A DNA stretch of 64,000 bases from Mantis religiosa (GCA_030765055.1 CM060952.1:84877630-84941629); one strand, 5' to 3'; counted from the first letter of the stretch, positions 1-13,040 are shown. Numbers and translations: made by a program. Notes: a model not told the origin generated them from the letters alone.

Positions 1-1486
1 GTAGAGATAGGATCAGTAATGCACCTTGTTGCTGATTCTTGTTTTCTGAGAAAGTATAATCCTCCAATTCCATCAGGAATAAATAGATATGTTGAATGAT
101 CTCTTTACTTTGCTAGAGAAGAAGATTTTTTGCACTGGTCGTTGGAAAGTTCTTATGCATCATGCTAGGTTGCAGCCTTCTCTAAGCCACCTTCGGTGGG
201 ACCAGTTCTCCCTGATTTCACCAGAGGGAAGACTTCGCCAAACAGTCCGCCGATTAAGAAACTCTATCGACCTTAAGCTTCCTCTGGTTTCTTCAGTCGC
301 TCCCCCTGGAGGTGATTAGGACAAAAGATCATGGTTGGGTCAAGCTGTGAGGGCAAATTAAACCACGTTTTATTTATGGATGCCCTTTAACTTCTGTGCT
401 TCTCAGATTCCTGCTTGATAATCGGCTAATATTATTATTTATAGGTTTTTGCTCAAGCATTTTGTTTCTTGGTTAAAAATCTAATTTTTTCTCTAATAAA
501 TATTGTAAAGATTGCTTCTTCTAAGTAATATTTTCTTCTCTATCACTTACAAGTAGAGGAAGAGCTTTTTCATCCAAAAATTAATCAGAATTTAACCAGA
601 ATAATATAAGTTTTGATCTCCACTGAAATAAGAAGAAATGGATTTTCAGAGAAGGCTACGTGGCTACTGGTATATTTTCTAGAAAGATCTTTAACAAAAT
701 TATCCCTAAACTTTTGTTCATTTAAGGTAATTTTAGTAACTTTTGATTTTCTGGAAAATGGCTTGTAACAATTTGGGTTACATTTCCAAGAGAAACGATA
801 TTTGCACGACACGTAAAATGGATATTGTCATGGCGACAGTGAACGCCCGCCATGGAGAAATTAAGTCTGAGCCAAACCATACCACCAACTTTGTTGTTTC
901 TTGCGAGAGAAGCAAAAATGTGTAACATTTAAAGAAAACCACCAGTTGAGGTCACGAAGTTGGAAGAGCGAGTCGCATGTTAGTTTGCAGGATTTGTTCT
1001 AAATCGTTTGGATAATTGAACTCGAGAGCATTCTACTTCCAGAACCTTCTTCCTGCGACTGGCAGACTACATTCCAAAGGTGGTGTAAAAGCCAGCCTAG
1101 GGCAGTTGACAGTTCAATTTAAGCGGAGTAATGGTGAGTTGGTCTGCAAGGAGTGCAGTACGTTCCAGCGCCGTAGTGATGAGTCTTCAGACAGATTGTA
1201 AAGCGCAAAGGAACAGTTGACCAGAGAATATCGGTGTGCCAGAGTCGGCAAGCAGAGCAATGTAAAAGAGAAACGCTGTGTGTACTTTGGAGAAATTACG
1301 AGCTGCGCAAGTTAATATATACAATAGAGACAAAAAAGGAACATTAAAGAGACGCATTTACGCTGTGTATTTGCAGAAAAAAGTGACTGAAGCTAGCATT
1401 AGCCTAACCACCTAGTGACAGAGTGAGTTTGGTGAATTTCGTCTTGTCGTTTTTGTCACAATATCTTAAATGCTCTGTGAATTGGA

Positions 1487-1488
<2 letters not shown>
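1..1488. other. Unassigned sequence, no gene recognised
   Basis: AT-rich with a slightly GC-richer patch at about 740-1260. Open frames at 89-319 (76 codons) and 743-925 (60 codons) match no family I know and have no convincing splice or promoter context. A short inverted repeat (CATGGCG / CGCCATG, about 829-856) sits inside the second. Either stretch could be a worn exon or an old repeat; nothing decides this. Confidence 0.3.

Positions 1489-1555
<67 letters not shown>
1489..1555. repeat. (TG)n microsatellite
   Basis: An uninterrupted TG run of about 33 units. It directly abuts a copy of the AT-rich dispersed repeat at 1556. Other copies of that family also carry TG-rich tracts at the same place, so this run probably grew from a TG seed inside the repeat. 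Confidence 0.95.
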
Positions 1556-1561
<6 letters not shown>

Positions 1562-1895
1562 TATAACTGAAAAACGAAAAGTTGGCTAAAATCCAAATGT
1601 GTGTTCAGCATAACTGAAAATTGGAAAGTTGGTTAAGAGCCGAATTTGACATTTAAATTCACTGTCTTCAATAGATATGACACAAGTATTTTAATAAAAT
1701 CACTCCTTTGAAACTACCTTCGATATGGGAAATGCCTAAAAATTTTCTTCTTTCCCAAATGCTACTGTCCATTTTGTTTAAAATACCATATGTTTACGAT
1801 ATTTTACTGACAAATTACACATACATCTTAAATTTTATGAGAATAGCCTGTGAAGTTTTATTCTTTTGGAAGAAGTTTATTATAAATAATAAATG
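1556..1895 (-). repeat. AT-rich dispersed repeat, copy
   Basis: One of roughly fifteen copies of an old AT-rich family in the window. Shared landmarks in this orientation, in order, are a 'cataactgaaaaacgaaaag' block, 'ttaagttcagcat', 'accatatgttt', and 'cttaaattttctgagaata'. It carries no long ORF. Its class is unknown to me; it may be a non-coding DNA element or a LINE 3' region. Confidence 0.6.
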
Positions 1896-2984
1896 TTAAG
1901 CGATTGAGGAAGGCCTAGTATGTAGTAAATTTGAATCTCTTCAAAACACATTGTTTCAAATAACGTTTTTGCATAATTAACTATGTCCAAAATATCCCTT
2001 ATAAATGTTTGTAATTATGCAGTATTGCCTCATTGTTTTAATGCGCTGTCGTTATTCAGTTGTTTAGCAACTTCATCCAAGGAGTAAAACAGTTTAAGTC
2101 AAGCATATGTTAAACAGCTATCAGTTTTAATTTGACAGTTACCATTTGCTTTATAACGAAATGTGTAATTTTTATACTTCAATAAAATGAAGTAAAAAGG
2201 TAAGCATTCATATTATTAGTTTGTAAATCCACTAACAAACAATAGAGGGAAGATAAACTCACGTAAATAAATGTAACATATCAGACCTTTGTGGGTACAA
2301 AAATGCTTTGTGACTCTCTGAATAGTTCGCATGTTCTGCATGTAACATTCGCTTTTTGATGGAAGGTCGTGAAAATCAAATAGCGTATTTCTCTCTTGGA
2401 TACGTTCCGATTTTGGCAGCAGTCCTTTGTTACATCCCCAAAGGGACGTAGCCGATATGCTTCCGGTACTTTGGAGTGCAAGATATTCCATAATGAGGGG
2501 GTAGTTGTCCACGTCTTTCCTCGCCACTCATGTAAAATTCATGAGGTCTCCAGGGTTGGGTAGTTTAGGTGCCAGAATCATTCCTTTATTGAACCTTTTA
2601 TGCCGATGAGAATCTCGGACCTGCTACTCGGCTGCGCTTATCTGGATATGTATACAGCTTCAATTTTCCTGAAGTTTTTAAACGAAATATTTTACTTTAG
2701 TAAGTTGGGAAAATATAAGTATAAAGTTCTGTACCAAGTTTTCAACAAAAATAATCTTTTTGAGGCGTTTGTGTAAGCATTAAATTTAGCTTTTATTTAG
2801 CGACAGTCCTTAATGCTATAATCCTATGCTGGATATGAGAGAACGTTTATTTTGCTCAGAGGCCTCATTTAACAGACTTGATTGTTTTACGCTCCTTAAA
2901 TGTAGAATACGCCACCGACCACCGCCCGAGCTTGGAAACCAGAAGCTAGCACGTTAATCCTAGACCACGAAGGACGACATCGGA
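1896..2984. other. Unassigned AT-rich sequence
   Basis: No gene seen. The 103-codon minus-strand frame at 2216-2527 has no recognisable domain. Around 2885-2975 the minus strand reads like a worn tRNA-type box A followed by GC-rich sequence, possibly a decayed SINE head. Confidence 0.3.
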
Positions 2985-3215
2985 TGACAATGGAATATTC
3001 ACTCACATTCAAGAAAATCCCTCTACCGCAAATGCCTTTTACATAGGAAAATTATGGAATGTGTTTTTTTAAAGGGCTGTAAGGATTTTGATTAAAACAC
3101 CATATGTTTTGAATTATCTTGAATTTTTTGTTCAGAATAGCTTCGTAAGTTGTTTGGAACTTTAAAAATAGCTTAGAGTTTGATGAAAGATAGGTAAGAT
3201 GTTCTAGATTTCATT
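2985..3215 (-). repeat. AT-rich dispersed repeat, copy
   Basis: It shares with the other minus-oriented copies the 'aagaaaatccctc' block, a 'tgccttttacata' block, 'gattttgattaaaacacc' and 'atatgttt'. It ends just before the mariner relic. Confidence 0.55.
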
Positions 3216-3239
3216 ATTTAAATAACAAATATAGATATC

Positions 3240-4215
3240 GTCTCATAAGTAAGGTCGTCTTTTAAGAAAAACAAATATTTGAATTGTGTTCTGACAAGCA
3301 GTTAACTAATTTTCGAAGTACATGCCATTAGTTTCTATGGTCTTAAGTCATCGTTCAGCGAGGTTTATTATTCCACGATGTTACCATTTTCTGGTTTTTA
3401 ATGCAAACAATTCGGTGACACCATTTGTCAACATTTCTTCCACTTAGAAAATGGGCCATGGATCGAAAAAGATAATTTGATGGTGCCAGATCAGGGCTGT
3501 ATGCTGGGTGTGCTAGCAGTTCGATTCCTCCCAATTCCTGAATTTTTTCCCATTGTTGGTGCAACATGGCATGTTGCACTGTCTTGTTGCAATAGAACTC
3601 TATTTATTTTAACAAATGCTGGGTATCTGCGTCTCAAAGTTTCATTAACTCGTTCCAATTGTTGAGAATAAAGTTCCACATCAATCGCCCGTCCATTTGG
3701 AATAAAGTACCAGTGAATTACACCTTAAAAATCCCACCAGACGCACAACATTACTTTGGGATCTAAATTATTTTTATAACGATGACTTTGGCAGGTTGGC
3801 GGGTACAAGCCTCTGTTTCCAGCCATCAGGGTTTCGGTAATATACCCATTTTTCATCACAAGTGGCAATTCTCCTGACTTATGTATCACCTATGGGATTA
3901 CTGATTAGCTGACGACAGATATCCACTCTACGTTCAGTCCGTTGAGGTGTCAGTTCATGAGGTACAGATCTACCGCTTCTGTATAATTTTCCAAATGTCT
4001 TAATGTGTCAATGTATGGTATCTTCTGATGCACCAAGTTCTTCTGAAAGCCTACGGTACGGATTTTCTCGCAAAACTTGGTGTAGATCCTCAATATTTCA
4101 TTCTTTAGGTCTTCCAGAACATAGTAAATCTTTAGTGTTTTCGTCTTCATTGTTGAAACTTTTTGTCACATGCTCACTAACGACACCTCCTTTCACTTCA
4201 TATATGCTTGGAGCT
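3240..4215 (-). pseudogene. Mariner transposase relic, mellifera-like type
   Basis: Read on the minus strand, this is a decayed mariner transposase gene (cut-and-paste DNA transposition, D,D34D catalytic triad). The N-terminal part is seen at about 4000-4170 with a helix-turn-helix-like stretch (RLSEELGASEDTI), followed by HELTPQRTERRVDIC and the first catalytic motif CDEKWV near 3850. The second aspartate lies in LLQQDSA (about 3580-3600) and the third in YSPDLAPSNY (about 3475-3505). Stops and frameshifts separate these blocks, so no intact protein is made. The CDEKWV, 'LYSQQLERVNE' and 'LLQQD' wording is typical of mellifera/cecropia-type mariners. Terminal inverted repeats were not convincingly found, and an R500 repeat follows close to its 5' end. 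Confidence 0.88.
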
Positions 4216-4277
4216 ACGGCAGCGGCCAGTAGTGCGTTATATATAACTCGAGGGTATCTGCCAGGGCAGCCTTCATA

Positions 4278-4675
4278 ATGTGAGACCGACCCCCCCTCTG
4301 ACGACCAGGGAGCTACGAGCTGTCCCCGAAGGGCGCCCGGTGCCTCCGTGGGGCTTTCCATAGGGCAAGACCCAAAGGGGAAGGCTACCGATCAACCGCG
4401 TGGGGCCGCCTGGTGATCCAGCACACCTTCTACTAGCTATGCAGGCTAGTACGTGGGAATATATGGCTTCCCTCAACCCCATCCGGAGACTTTCTCGATC
4501 TCCCACAGGTATCGGGAACCACTGCCCTCTCGAGTCCAACCCAATCCGAACAACTCCCCGACGGGAGAGGCTCGAATGTTCGGCCCGAGGTTCCTCTGAT
4601 AACGTCAGAGGTACCACGAGTGCTAAGGGTCCGCAGCGCTCGCACCACAGCAGCTGAAGGGGTCGGATCCCCTCC
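4278..4675 (-). repeat. R500 dispersed repeat, copy 1 (internally deleted)
   Basis: GC-rich copy of a family seen four times here. Landmarks shared with the copies at 7.7, 28.5 and 33.2 kb include 'ggcgcccggtgcctccgtgg', 'gggccgcctggtgatc', 'cccaatccgaacaactcc' and 'gtaccacgagtgctaggg'. Compared with the 28.5 kb copy it lacks about 55 bp near 4375 and is clipped at the end that begins TCCCGTAGGGG in intact copies. It lies close to the 5' end of the mariner relic. Confidence 0.85.
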
Positions 4676-4782
4676 GTTTTAGAAGAACTCTAAGTTCAAA
4701 CTTAGTTATCTCCATTTTGTGATTGTTTATTAGCAACTGAAGACTGGTGCATATTTGCAATGTACGTAACTCTAGCTATGGC

Positions 4783-5031
4783 GTGGCCGCGCCGTGGCTC
4801 AGTGGTTAGACCGCTTGGCTCTCACCAAGGCGGCCTGGGTTCAATCCCAGGCGACCGCAAAGTGAGATTTGTGGTGGACAACACGGCGCTGAGGCGGGTT
4901 TTCTCCGGGATCTCCGGTTTCCCCCGCCATCACATTCCACCGGTGCTCCATCTTCATCTCTTGTATCATCAGTGTCATCGCCTGTGGCGCCGTATGTAGT
5001 AAAAGCGGGCGTTAAACACTACGCTACACAT
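4783..5031 (+). mobile_element. SINE family A, copy 1 (tRNA-derived)
   Basis: The head is tRNA-like, with box A TGGCTCAGTGG and box B GGTTCAATCCC, and its anticodon arm resembles tRNA-Glu(CTC). The body is about 170 bp and ends in 'gggcgttaaacacta'. It is flanked by near-identical 10-bp repeats (tagctatggc at 4773-4782, tagcaatggc at 5032-5041), the expected TSD. SINEs are transcribed by RNA polymerase III and moved by a partner LINE. The 79-codon ORF across it is not a gene. Confidence 0.9.
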
Positions 5032-5041
5032 TAGCAATGGC

Positions 5042-6510
5042 ATCCTGTAAATAGCATTTCCAGACCAAAGAAACCCAATAAACTTTCCAGAAAACCAAAA
5101 TGAAAACCCCTACATTACCTATGAGACAATCTAATAGTAGTTTTTATCCAATACGGGTAAAGCTGTATTTTAACAATAGAAATTAACCTATTAATTAACA
5201 CTATAATATTAAGACTGAATAACATTTCATTTTAATCACTGTATGAATAAAATACAGTCACTTATTCTAGTTTTAACATTTAGTAATGAAATATAAATCT
5301 GTAACTACAGCACAATAAAGCTATATTAAACATTATTTTTCTTAATTAGTGTGAACTAATCACTGAGTCAATTGACGTAAATTGTTATTTAAACTATACC
5401 AACAATTAAAATGACTAGCAAACATTCTAGAACACACGTTCTCTCACGTTACGTATTAGTCAATCACGTTTGTGACACGCCTTGGTCTAAATAGCTCTAT
5501 ATTCCAGAAAATAAAATGACATATAATTTTCCTATTTTATTATACTTTAATTGAAAATTAGTAAGCCCTATTAATGATAAGGGTAATTGTTAGATAAACA
5601 TTGTATGGTACAGTAAAGCAATACTTATATACTCGAAGAACCTTCAACTTGTGGATAAAATACATCATTTACTACCTTAATAACTATTAGTCTGTTTAGG
5701 AATCTGATATACAGCTATTTTAATTTTCTTAATTTAATTTGAATGACACTATTCACAGACAGTCAAATACATTGTGTGTATGTGTGTATATGTCTGTGTG
5801 TGTGCGTGCGAAAGTGAGATTTTTGTGAAGCAGGATGCCTACCCCTGTCTCAGAGGGTTGCAGTACCCTCCACAGTGACAGATTATGCGACCCTCTTTCA
5901 TAATGCAGAGTAACAGTGGAGCGATTTGTCACTTGGACTGGGGAAGCGCTCGTTCAAAGAACTACTGGACATCCACCGACACCACCACAATCAGAGCATG
6001 GGGGTGTAGAATGCTTTACATATTTTACACAGATATACATATAGGTATACACAACAGACCTATACGTTACAGCAGCAGCCACAATTGCGTTGTTTATTAC
6101 TGCCGAGATGAATCTCGCGTCATATCGATATGCTTTTCTCTCAGGCGACATTCATTAACTCTCCTTTTTGTGTGTGCACTTCCACCTAACAAACTGTTCA
6201 CTTTATCATTCCGTGACATTTGGACGTTCTGTATGTGATTCAAACCAGCATTTGTTTCTTCCAGGTCAAAGTTACAGCATAGAGTGTAAATAACTGTTTG
6301 AACATTTGAGCAACACTACGTCATCTACATGGCAAACTGTCATATCGCAATGACAGAATGCAATGAATACGCAATATAAAGTTTTATGTGACGCCAATTC
6401 TTAGCCATTATGCTGCTTAGAAACCTTAGTAAAACTACTTCATAATGACAGAAACGTACGAACTTATAAGTCAATGTACACTTACATAGACCAGCTACTT
6501 CGAAACAGTG
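5042..6510. other. AT-rich unassigned sequence with a GT-rich tract
   Basis: Low-complexity AT-rich DNA to about 5770, then a degenerate GT-rich microsatellite (about 5775-5812), then a somewhat GC-richer segment (5830-6240). That segment holds an open frame of 117 codons with no recognisable domain. No gene called. Confidence 0.3.
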
Positions 6511-6514
6511 AAGT

Positions 6515-6815
6515 AAAGGTAAAGGTACCCCTTGAGAGGTCTTAAGCGCCTCTGTTGGGGCGACGATTTGGTTACGGCACCCTTCTATACAGACATACGA
6601 GGCCTGTGATGTTGTCAACCTCACGAGGTAGCCGCCTTCAGCCCCAGGAATTACCCTGGTACGCATTTCTGTTAGAGGCTGAGTGAACCCCAGGACCACA
6701 GTGCGACCAGAAGGATTACAGTAGGGAATCAATTCCACTGGTACCATCGGGAATCGAGCCCGCGATCTCCTGGCTTGTAGTCTAGTGCCTTAACCACTAG
6801 GCTACCACTCGCCCC
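6515..6815 (-). mobile_element. SINE family F (tRNA-derived)
   Basis: On the minus strand the element begins at 6815 with a tRNA-like head: box A-like TAGCCTAGTGG and box B GGCTCGATTCCCG. A GC-rich body of about 220 bp follows, ending near an 'aaggtaaaggtacc' tail. No clear TSD was found. The 135-codon ORF crossing it is a by-product. Confidence 0.75.
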
Positions 6816-7030
6816 ATATATTTCATCAACTTTATTTTATCAACCCAAATATGACTTGCGTACTTTGAGACAAAAGACGAAAAACAAAGTTCAATTTCAA
6901 ACGTCTTTATTTTAATGAAAAATAGTTTGTTCAACTCTAAGTCCTTCTTTTACACAAATACAAAACGTTTGTACAATGTTCCGTTAAGTCTCTGTAGCAA
7001 GCACCCTTTATACTGCGACATGTATGTGAA

Positions 7031-7272
7031 ATGTGTAGTGTTTAACGCTCGCTTCTACTACCTGCGGCACCACAGATGGTGACACTGTAGATACATGGGA
7101 TGAAAATGGAGCACCGGTGGAATGAAATGGTGGGGAAACGGGAGGTCCCGGAGAAGATCTGCCCCAGTGCCATGCTATCCACTACAAATCTTACTTTGCG
7201 GTCGTCTGGGATTGAACCCGGGCCGACTTTTTGAGAGTCTAGGGGTCTAACAACTCAGCGACAGGTCCACCT
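7031..7272 (-). mobile_element. SINE family A, copy 2
   Basis: Reverse-oriented copy of the SINE at 4783. The tail 'gtgtagtgtttaacgctcgc' is at the left and the tRNA-like head is at the right, with box B on the minus strand (GGTTCAATCCCAGAC). It is more diverged than copies 1 and 3; the anticodon region and box A have changed. No clear TSD. Confidence 0.85.
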
Positions 7273-7707
7273 CTTACACAGAACTATACACCAATTCTGA
7301 ACATAGGCTATTCACAGGTAAACTGCTTCCACAGCTAGGCGATCCCTCACTTCTGACCCGTTAATTACTTCCTGTCCGTTTCACGGCTTGCCGAATCGTT
7401 ACCGCGGGGCTTGGAACCTACCACACTCAGCAGCACAACACAACACACTGACTCTGGCCAATTCACTACTGTCTAACTGACCACCTTGCATCGGCTTTTA
7501 TAAATCTGCTAGATGCGATTTTATAAATCTGCTGGAACTAGAAACCTATGGAATTACAGTCACGAGAGGTCTTTGCGCTTCCTGCCGTCAGTTGTCCTTG
7601 AACATATGTTTATTTCTCACGGCAACTGGCTTCCTCTTCGTGGCGTCAGCCACTCCTTGAGCGCGTGTTACTTTCTCACGTCAGACTTGCGTGGCCTCCA
7701 ATATGAC
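7273..7707. other. Unassigned sequence
   Basis: Nothing recognised. It is slightly GC-richer than its surroundings. There is a short tandem duplication of 'tttataaatctgct' at about 7497-7531. Confidence 0.3.
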
Positions 7708-7721
7708 AATATTAAATACAT

Positions 7722-8247
7722 TCCCGTAGGGGAGGGGATCTGTCCCCTTCAGCTGTCGAGGTGCGGGCGCTGCGGACCTTTAGCACTCGTGGTACTTCTG
7801 ACGTTACTAGAGGAACCTCGGGCCGAACTGACGAGCCCCTTACATCGGGGGGTTGTTTGGATTGGGTTGGACTCGAGAGGGCAGTATGTTCTCGACACCC
7901 ACGGGGAGTTGGGTACCTCCGGCCAGGCTACGGCCGCCCGGAGGGGGTAGAGTGTTGCCTAATTAGTTCCGGGTATTAGCCTGCAGAGCTAGTAGAAGGT
8001 GTGCTAGATCACCAGGCGACCCCACCGAGTTTTTTCGGTAGTCTTCCCTGCGGGGTTGACGCGAGTAAGTGGCATATCCACTTCCATCCCGTCTTGACGT
8101 TGTCAACGGGGGGCTTTTTAAGAAATCAGGTATTGCTCTATGGGAAGAGCCCCGGAGTATCCATCGCTCCCGGGTTGAAGGAGGCCAGCGTCTTTGGACC
8201 TACGGGTCCTGGACTGATTGGGTAGTGCCTCTGCACTTAACTTAACT
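7722..8247 (+). mobile_element. R500 dispersed repeat, copy 2, full length with TSD
   Basis: The best-delimited copy of the GC-rich R500 family. It starts TCCCGTAGGGGAGGGGATC and ends with a short CTTAACTTAACT tail. It is flanked by a perfect 14-bp direct repeat, aatattaaatacat, at 7708-7721 and 8248-8261. The 13-14-bp TSDs and tail suggest a SINE-like element moved by a LINE, yet I see no clear RNA polymerase III box A/B. ORFs across it are chance frames. Confidence 0.85.
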
Positions 8248-8261
8248 AATATTAAATACAT

Positions 8262-9811
8262 ATCGCATATTTTATGAGTTAAATTTTGTTACTGTTACAC
8301 ATCTACCTTAGCTGTACCACAACTGTCAAGGGATACGTGCTCAATGAATTAACAACTCAACTATTGGCGCTATAATAATGACGAGAGCAACAACACCTTC
8401 ATTTACTATAATAGAATCTACTAAACGTGTGTAACACAATAAACTATAGACTTAAGTTACGCCGCATGTTCCTCGTTGGGGTTCACATTTCCTGGACGGA
8501 TATATGCTAGTTGGGAAGTTTTTCTCGGCCTTGACAGATGATATTCTTCTCTGTTGGGTCGAGTTCTCTACCGTTCCGCCAGAAAGAAGTCTTCTCTGAG
8601 TAGCTCACTGGTGTGACTAAACCATCAATAGTTAGAGAACTCTGAATACATCTATCACCGGCTATCTATGTGTAATATTCAAACGACTTTCTCTAGTCAC
8701 TCTTCTACAAAACGATTGATCTTCTATCTAATATAGATAACCTCTCTTGACATATTTCATTATAGCCAGATTCCTTTGAAATACCACGCTCTTTGCATGA
8801 TCACGAAAACAAAATGGTTAACGACTTGCAGCTTCAAAAACAAAATATTAACTGTTTGAAAACAAAAGTTAATAACAAAGAATATTTCGGAAATGATTAA
8901 TGTTCACAAAATAAATTATTTCATGAAAATTGTGCGTTTTAATGGAATCTACAGTTTTAATAGTAACATTTTGTCTATTTCTTACTACGTCAGTATTCCA
9001 CAGCTGATTTGCTCTTTGTTTCTTTACATACCTTGAAATTAGGGAACCAGAAAAGAAAGTTGATTTTACTTATAGAGCAGAGGGAGTAGGTTAACATCTT
9101 ATGCCACTTCATCAGTTTCTTCCCTCTGTCTTACCCACCTCCCCTCAATTGGAGTAACATTATGGTAACAGAATAACAGGTCGTCAATGGTTGATTTGCT
9201 AGGGAAAAGAGGGCAGTGGTGGAATAAATGATTGGCTTCGTTCAAGTGTCTGCCTGCGTTTCTCAAAGGAGCAGGAGGAATATCAGCAAAATTCTACACC
9301 TCCGACTCCTGATCTGAATTTCAGAAGTGTCGCAGCGGAAAAACAATTCGATGTGTAACAGTCACATTGTCTCTATCTCTTACTGTTTCGTAGTGACTAT
9401 ATATTGTTGTTTAAATATGGATCAGTAGTGGTTATTTCAATCGCTATATGCATCATCATTGCACAAATCGTATTTATCTCACAAGTTGCAAGACTGGAAT
9501 GGTAAATAATTCTATAGTTACAATTTCTGGAGCTAAGATATAGAAACGGTTTTATCCTCAAACAGTTGTCAATTTCCTCCAGATTATTTATTGGTTTCCA
9601 TTAAATGTATGAGCCAACTTGTTCATTCGGACACCCATCCATGCACATCGTGAGAATAATATCCCATGGTTCACCACTGTACCAGCCGGCAGCAAACAGA
9701 TATTGACACTTGTAAAACTTTCGCCCTCTGAAAAATATTTTATTAATTTATTACGTTGTCTCGGTATCTACGAACGCACACATATGACTTTCTCTGCTCA
9801 CTCTTGTTGGC
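8262..9811. other. Unassigned AT-rich sequence with one dispersed-repeat copy
   Basis: Contains a plus-oriented copy of the AT-rich family at about 8865-9015, marked by 'aataacaaagaatatttcgg', 'gttcacaaaataaattattt' and 'cattttgtctatttcttac'. A second faint 'tctatctcttac' occurs at 9371. No gene recognised. Confidence 0.4.
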
Positions 9812-10497
<686 letters not shown>

Positions 10498-10532
10498 CAA
10501 ATTAATGGAGTTGAGCTTCTTACGCTTAACTT

Positions 10533-11200
10533 TGTAGCAGTTATTTTTAGATATTTCATGTTTTGTTAAGAATAGTCAAAGAGATTAGTGTTTGTAATAA
10601 AATAAAAAAGAATAATGTAAAGTAGGTAATGGTGTAACCATGACAACGTAATATAAGAAGAAGTTGTTAAATGTTTTAAAAGATTTTGTTCTTCTGCTTA
10701 TGAAAGTGTTAGGAGTAAGACGTGTATTTGTCTCTCCGAGTGTGTGCAGATATAACTCTGTGTGTGCATCAAAGATGCATAAGTAGCATGTGCACAAGAA
10801 AAATAGTTCATCGTTGTATCTACCGTTGGTTGTAAAACGACTACATTAATAATATTTGGAATTGTATCAAAGAATTTAAAAATATTTATACGGAATTAAA
10901 TTTCCAACTTTGAAAAAGAAAAGTATTATTCATTCTTTAAACGTAGTAATACTATCTTTATCAGCCCCGTTACCGCGATCCTGGGAAAGAAAAAGATCTC
11001 ATCGCTTAACAATTACAGATGCGCCTTATTATCCAGAGTTGCAGGAGAAACTTCTAGATTTTTTCAAGATCGTCACCAAAGGTGAGAAATTAATGTGCAT
11101 CCACCTTCATCCCAAATAATCCTGCTTCAAGATGGCCACAACGTGGTGCATTATCATAGCATCTTCAAACACCATAATTGCGCATAAAATATTGCCTCAA
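10533..11200 (+). repeat. 5' LTR of the old retrotransposon
   Basis: Starts TGTAGCAG and aligns end to end with 13297-13974 with scattered substitutions and small indels. Both copies share 'tgcatcaaagatgcataagt' and 'gtcaccaaaggtgagaaatt', each holding a short palindrome. The open frame at 10910-11119 recurs in part in the other LTR and is not coding. Confidence 0.85.
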
Positions 11201-11205
11201 GATGG

Positions 11206-11455
11206 AAATGTGTGTAGTGTTTAACGCCCGCTTTTACTACATACGGCACCGCAGGCGGTGACACTGATGATACATGGGATGAAGATGGAGCACCGGTGGA
11301 ATGAAATGGCGGGGGAAACCGGAGATCCCAGAGAAAACCCGCCCCAGCGCCGTGTTGTCCACCAAAATTCTCACTTTGCGGTCGCCTGGGATCGAACCCG
11401 GACCGCCTTGGTGAGAGCCAAGCGGTCTAACCATTAAGCCACTGCGCGGCCGCAA
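11206..11455 (-). mobile_element. SINE family A, copy 3, with perfect TSD
   Basis: Reverse-oriented full-length copy. The tail 'gtgtagtgtttaacgcccgc' is at the left; the tRNA-like head with box B (GGTTCGATCCCAGG on the minus strand) is at the right. It is bounded by a perfect 11-bp TSD, cctcaagatgg, at 11195-11205 and 11456-11466. The right TSD copy overlaps the first bases of the host element's primer-binding site, so the SINE landed at the LTR/primer-site junction of an already inserted retrotransposon. Confidence 0.93.
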
Positions 11456-11463
11456 CCTCAAGA

Positions 11464-11481
11464 TGGCGACCACGGGACTCG
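11464..11481 (+). promoter_or_regulatory. Primer-binding site of the old LTR element
   Basis: TGGCGACCACGGGACTCG begins with the TGG that pairs with a tRNA 3' CCA end. Its complement reads like a tRNA acceptor and T-arm (GAGTCCCG...TCGCCA). Once the SINE is set aside it lies directly after the 5' LTR, the expected place. Which tRNA it matches was not determined. Confidence 0.7.
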
Positions 11482-11656
11482 AATATGGACCGCGAATAAC
11501 GTGAAAGGAGAAAATTATTACGAGTTGGATATACATCTACGAGTGAGAATAAGAAGAGAAGAGGGAAGAAAATACTACAAAGTAAGAGCAATTAAAAGAC
11601 AATTACATTTTTAGTAGTAATACATTTATGTTATTAAGGAATCAGAAGATAGAAAG

Positions 11657-12533
11657 ATGGAGAGTAGAAAAGAAGTACATAAGAGTAAAGAAGTAGAAAA
11701 AGAAGTTAGAATGGAAGTAGTTAAGGGTAACGATAATGAGGGTATATTGTTAGCTCAAATGAACGCTAGTATATATAGTTTCAAACAAGAATTGGCTCAA
11801 AATACTCAAGATATAAATAGTTTGGAGGCTAATTTAAGACAAAATATAGGTGATGTAAAATAAAATATGAGTAATATGGAGACTAAAGTAACACAAAATT
11901 CAAATAGTTTGGAAGCTATTTTGTGGCAGGAGATTAGTAATAATGCAAATAGTTTGAGAGAACAGCTAACACAAAATAATCAATATATAAATAATATGAA
12001 AGAAGGTTTAGCACTAAATGTTCAGAATATACGTAATTTGGAAGTTAATTTGTCACAGAAAATAAATAGTGTATCTCTGAAATTAAACGAGAGTTTTGCA
12101 AATAATAATATGATACAAGAAACAGAATCAAGTGATAAAGTATGTAAGGGAGATGAAATTAATTAATACAAAGTGTACGTCAGAGTAGAGATGAAATCGA
12201 TAATAAAATAGTATTAAAATAAATGAAGCAGCAAAGAATAGTAGTAAAGAAAGTGTGAGGAGATTAAGTAATGGTAAAACAGTATCAAAAACAAATGAAG
12301 AATCAGAGAATAATGAGAAAAAATATGAAGGTGAAAGCATGTTCGAAGTGGAATTAAAGACAGATAAAAAGTCACAGAATTGTAAAGACAATGTAGGTGG
12401 AATAACTGATGATAAGATAATATTACAGCCAAATAATTTAAAAGAAGCACAAAATGTAATAATATATGAGAGTAAAACAAATTTTTACTTATCGTACAAC
12501 GAGTGTAAAATGCAAATGTTTGCGAAAGGGTGA
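11657..12533 (+). pseudogene. gag relic (coiled-coil N-terminal part)
   Basis: Three consecutive frames (11657-11863, 11867-12166, 12255-12533), separated by stops and a frame change, encode Asn/Gln/Glu-rich helical segments with repeated 'NSLEANLRQ'-type units. The start context (aaagATGgagagtagaaaag) lines up with the ATG at 39064 in the younger element, and the following MESRKE matches MASRKE there. The capsid-like domain of the younger Gag is not recognisable here, so the gene was lost from the middle onward. Confidence 0.75.
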
Positions 12534-13040
12534 ATCTTGCAGATGTAAACAATCAAAGCCTTGATGTGAATTGTAACATGTATGTACGAAATATGTTTAC
12601 AATGGAACACATGAATAATCCAGAATGTACTGACATCACGTATCAAACATTATATGAAACAAACTTGATAAATTTCAGACGACGATGCACATATTTACTA
12701 AACTTAACCTCAAAAGCGTATTGGAACATACGCACAAAACACGGAAATGTTGACGAACTGTACTGACGTAAAATCATTCAAAATGACAAAATGATGGTTG
12801 TAGTTACAGTATTTTACAGGGGCGAGACACACGTCAGAGAGCTTAGAAATCAGAGATTCATATGCTTTGCAAATGGCCATGTTTGCCAATTTGATGTAAG
12901 TCGTGACGTTAACCATTACAAATACGCCAAAACAAATCATGACAGTATAACAGGTGATGTTGACACATGACAATGTGAAAAATTAATCAGGTGGGCGAAT
13001 CACCCCACATAAGACAGAAACATGAAAACTCCCTTGCTAA

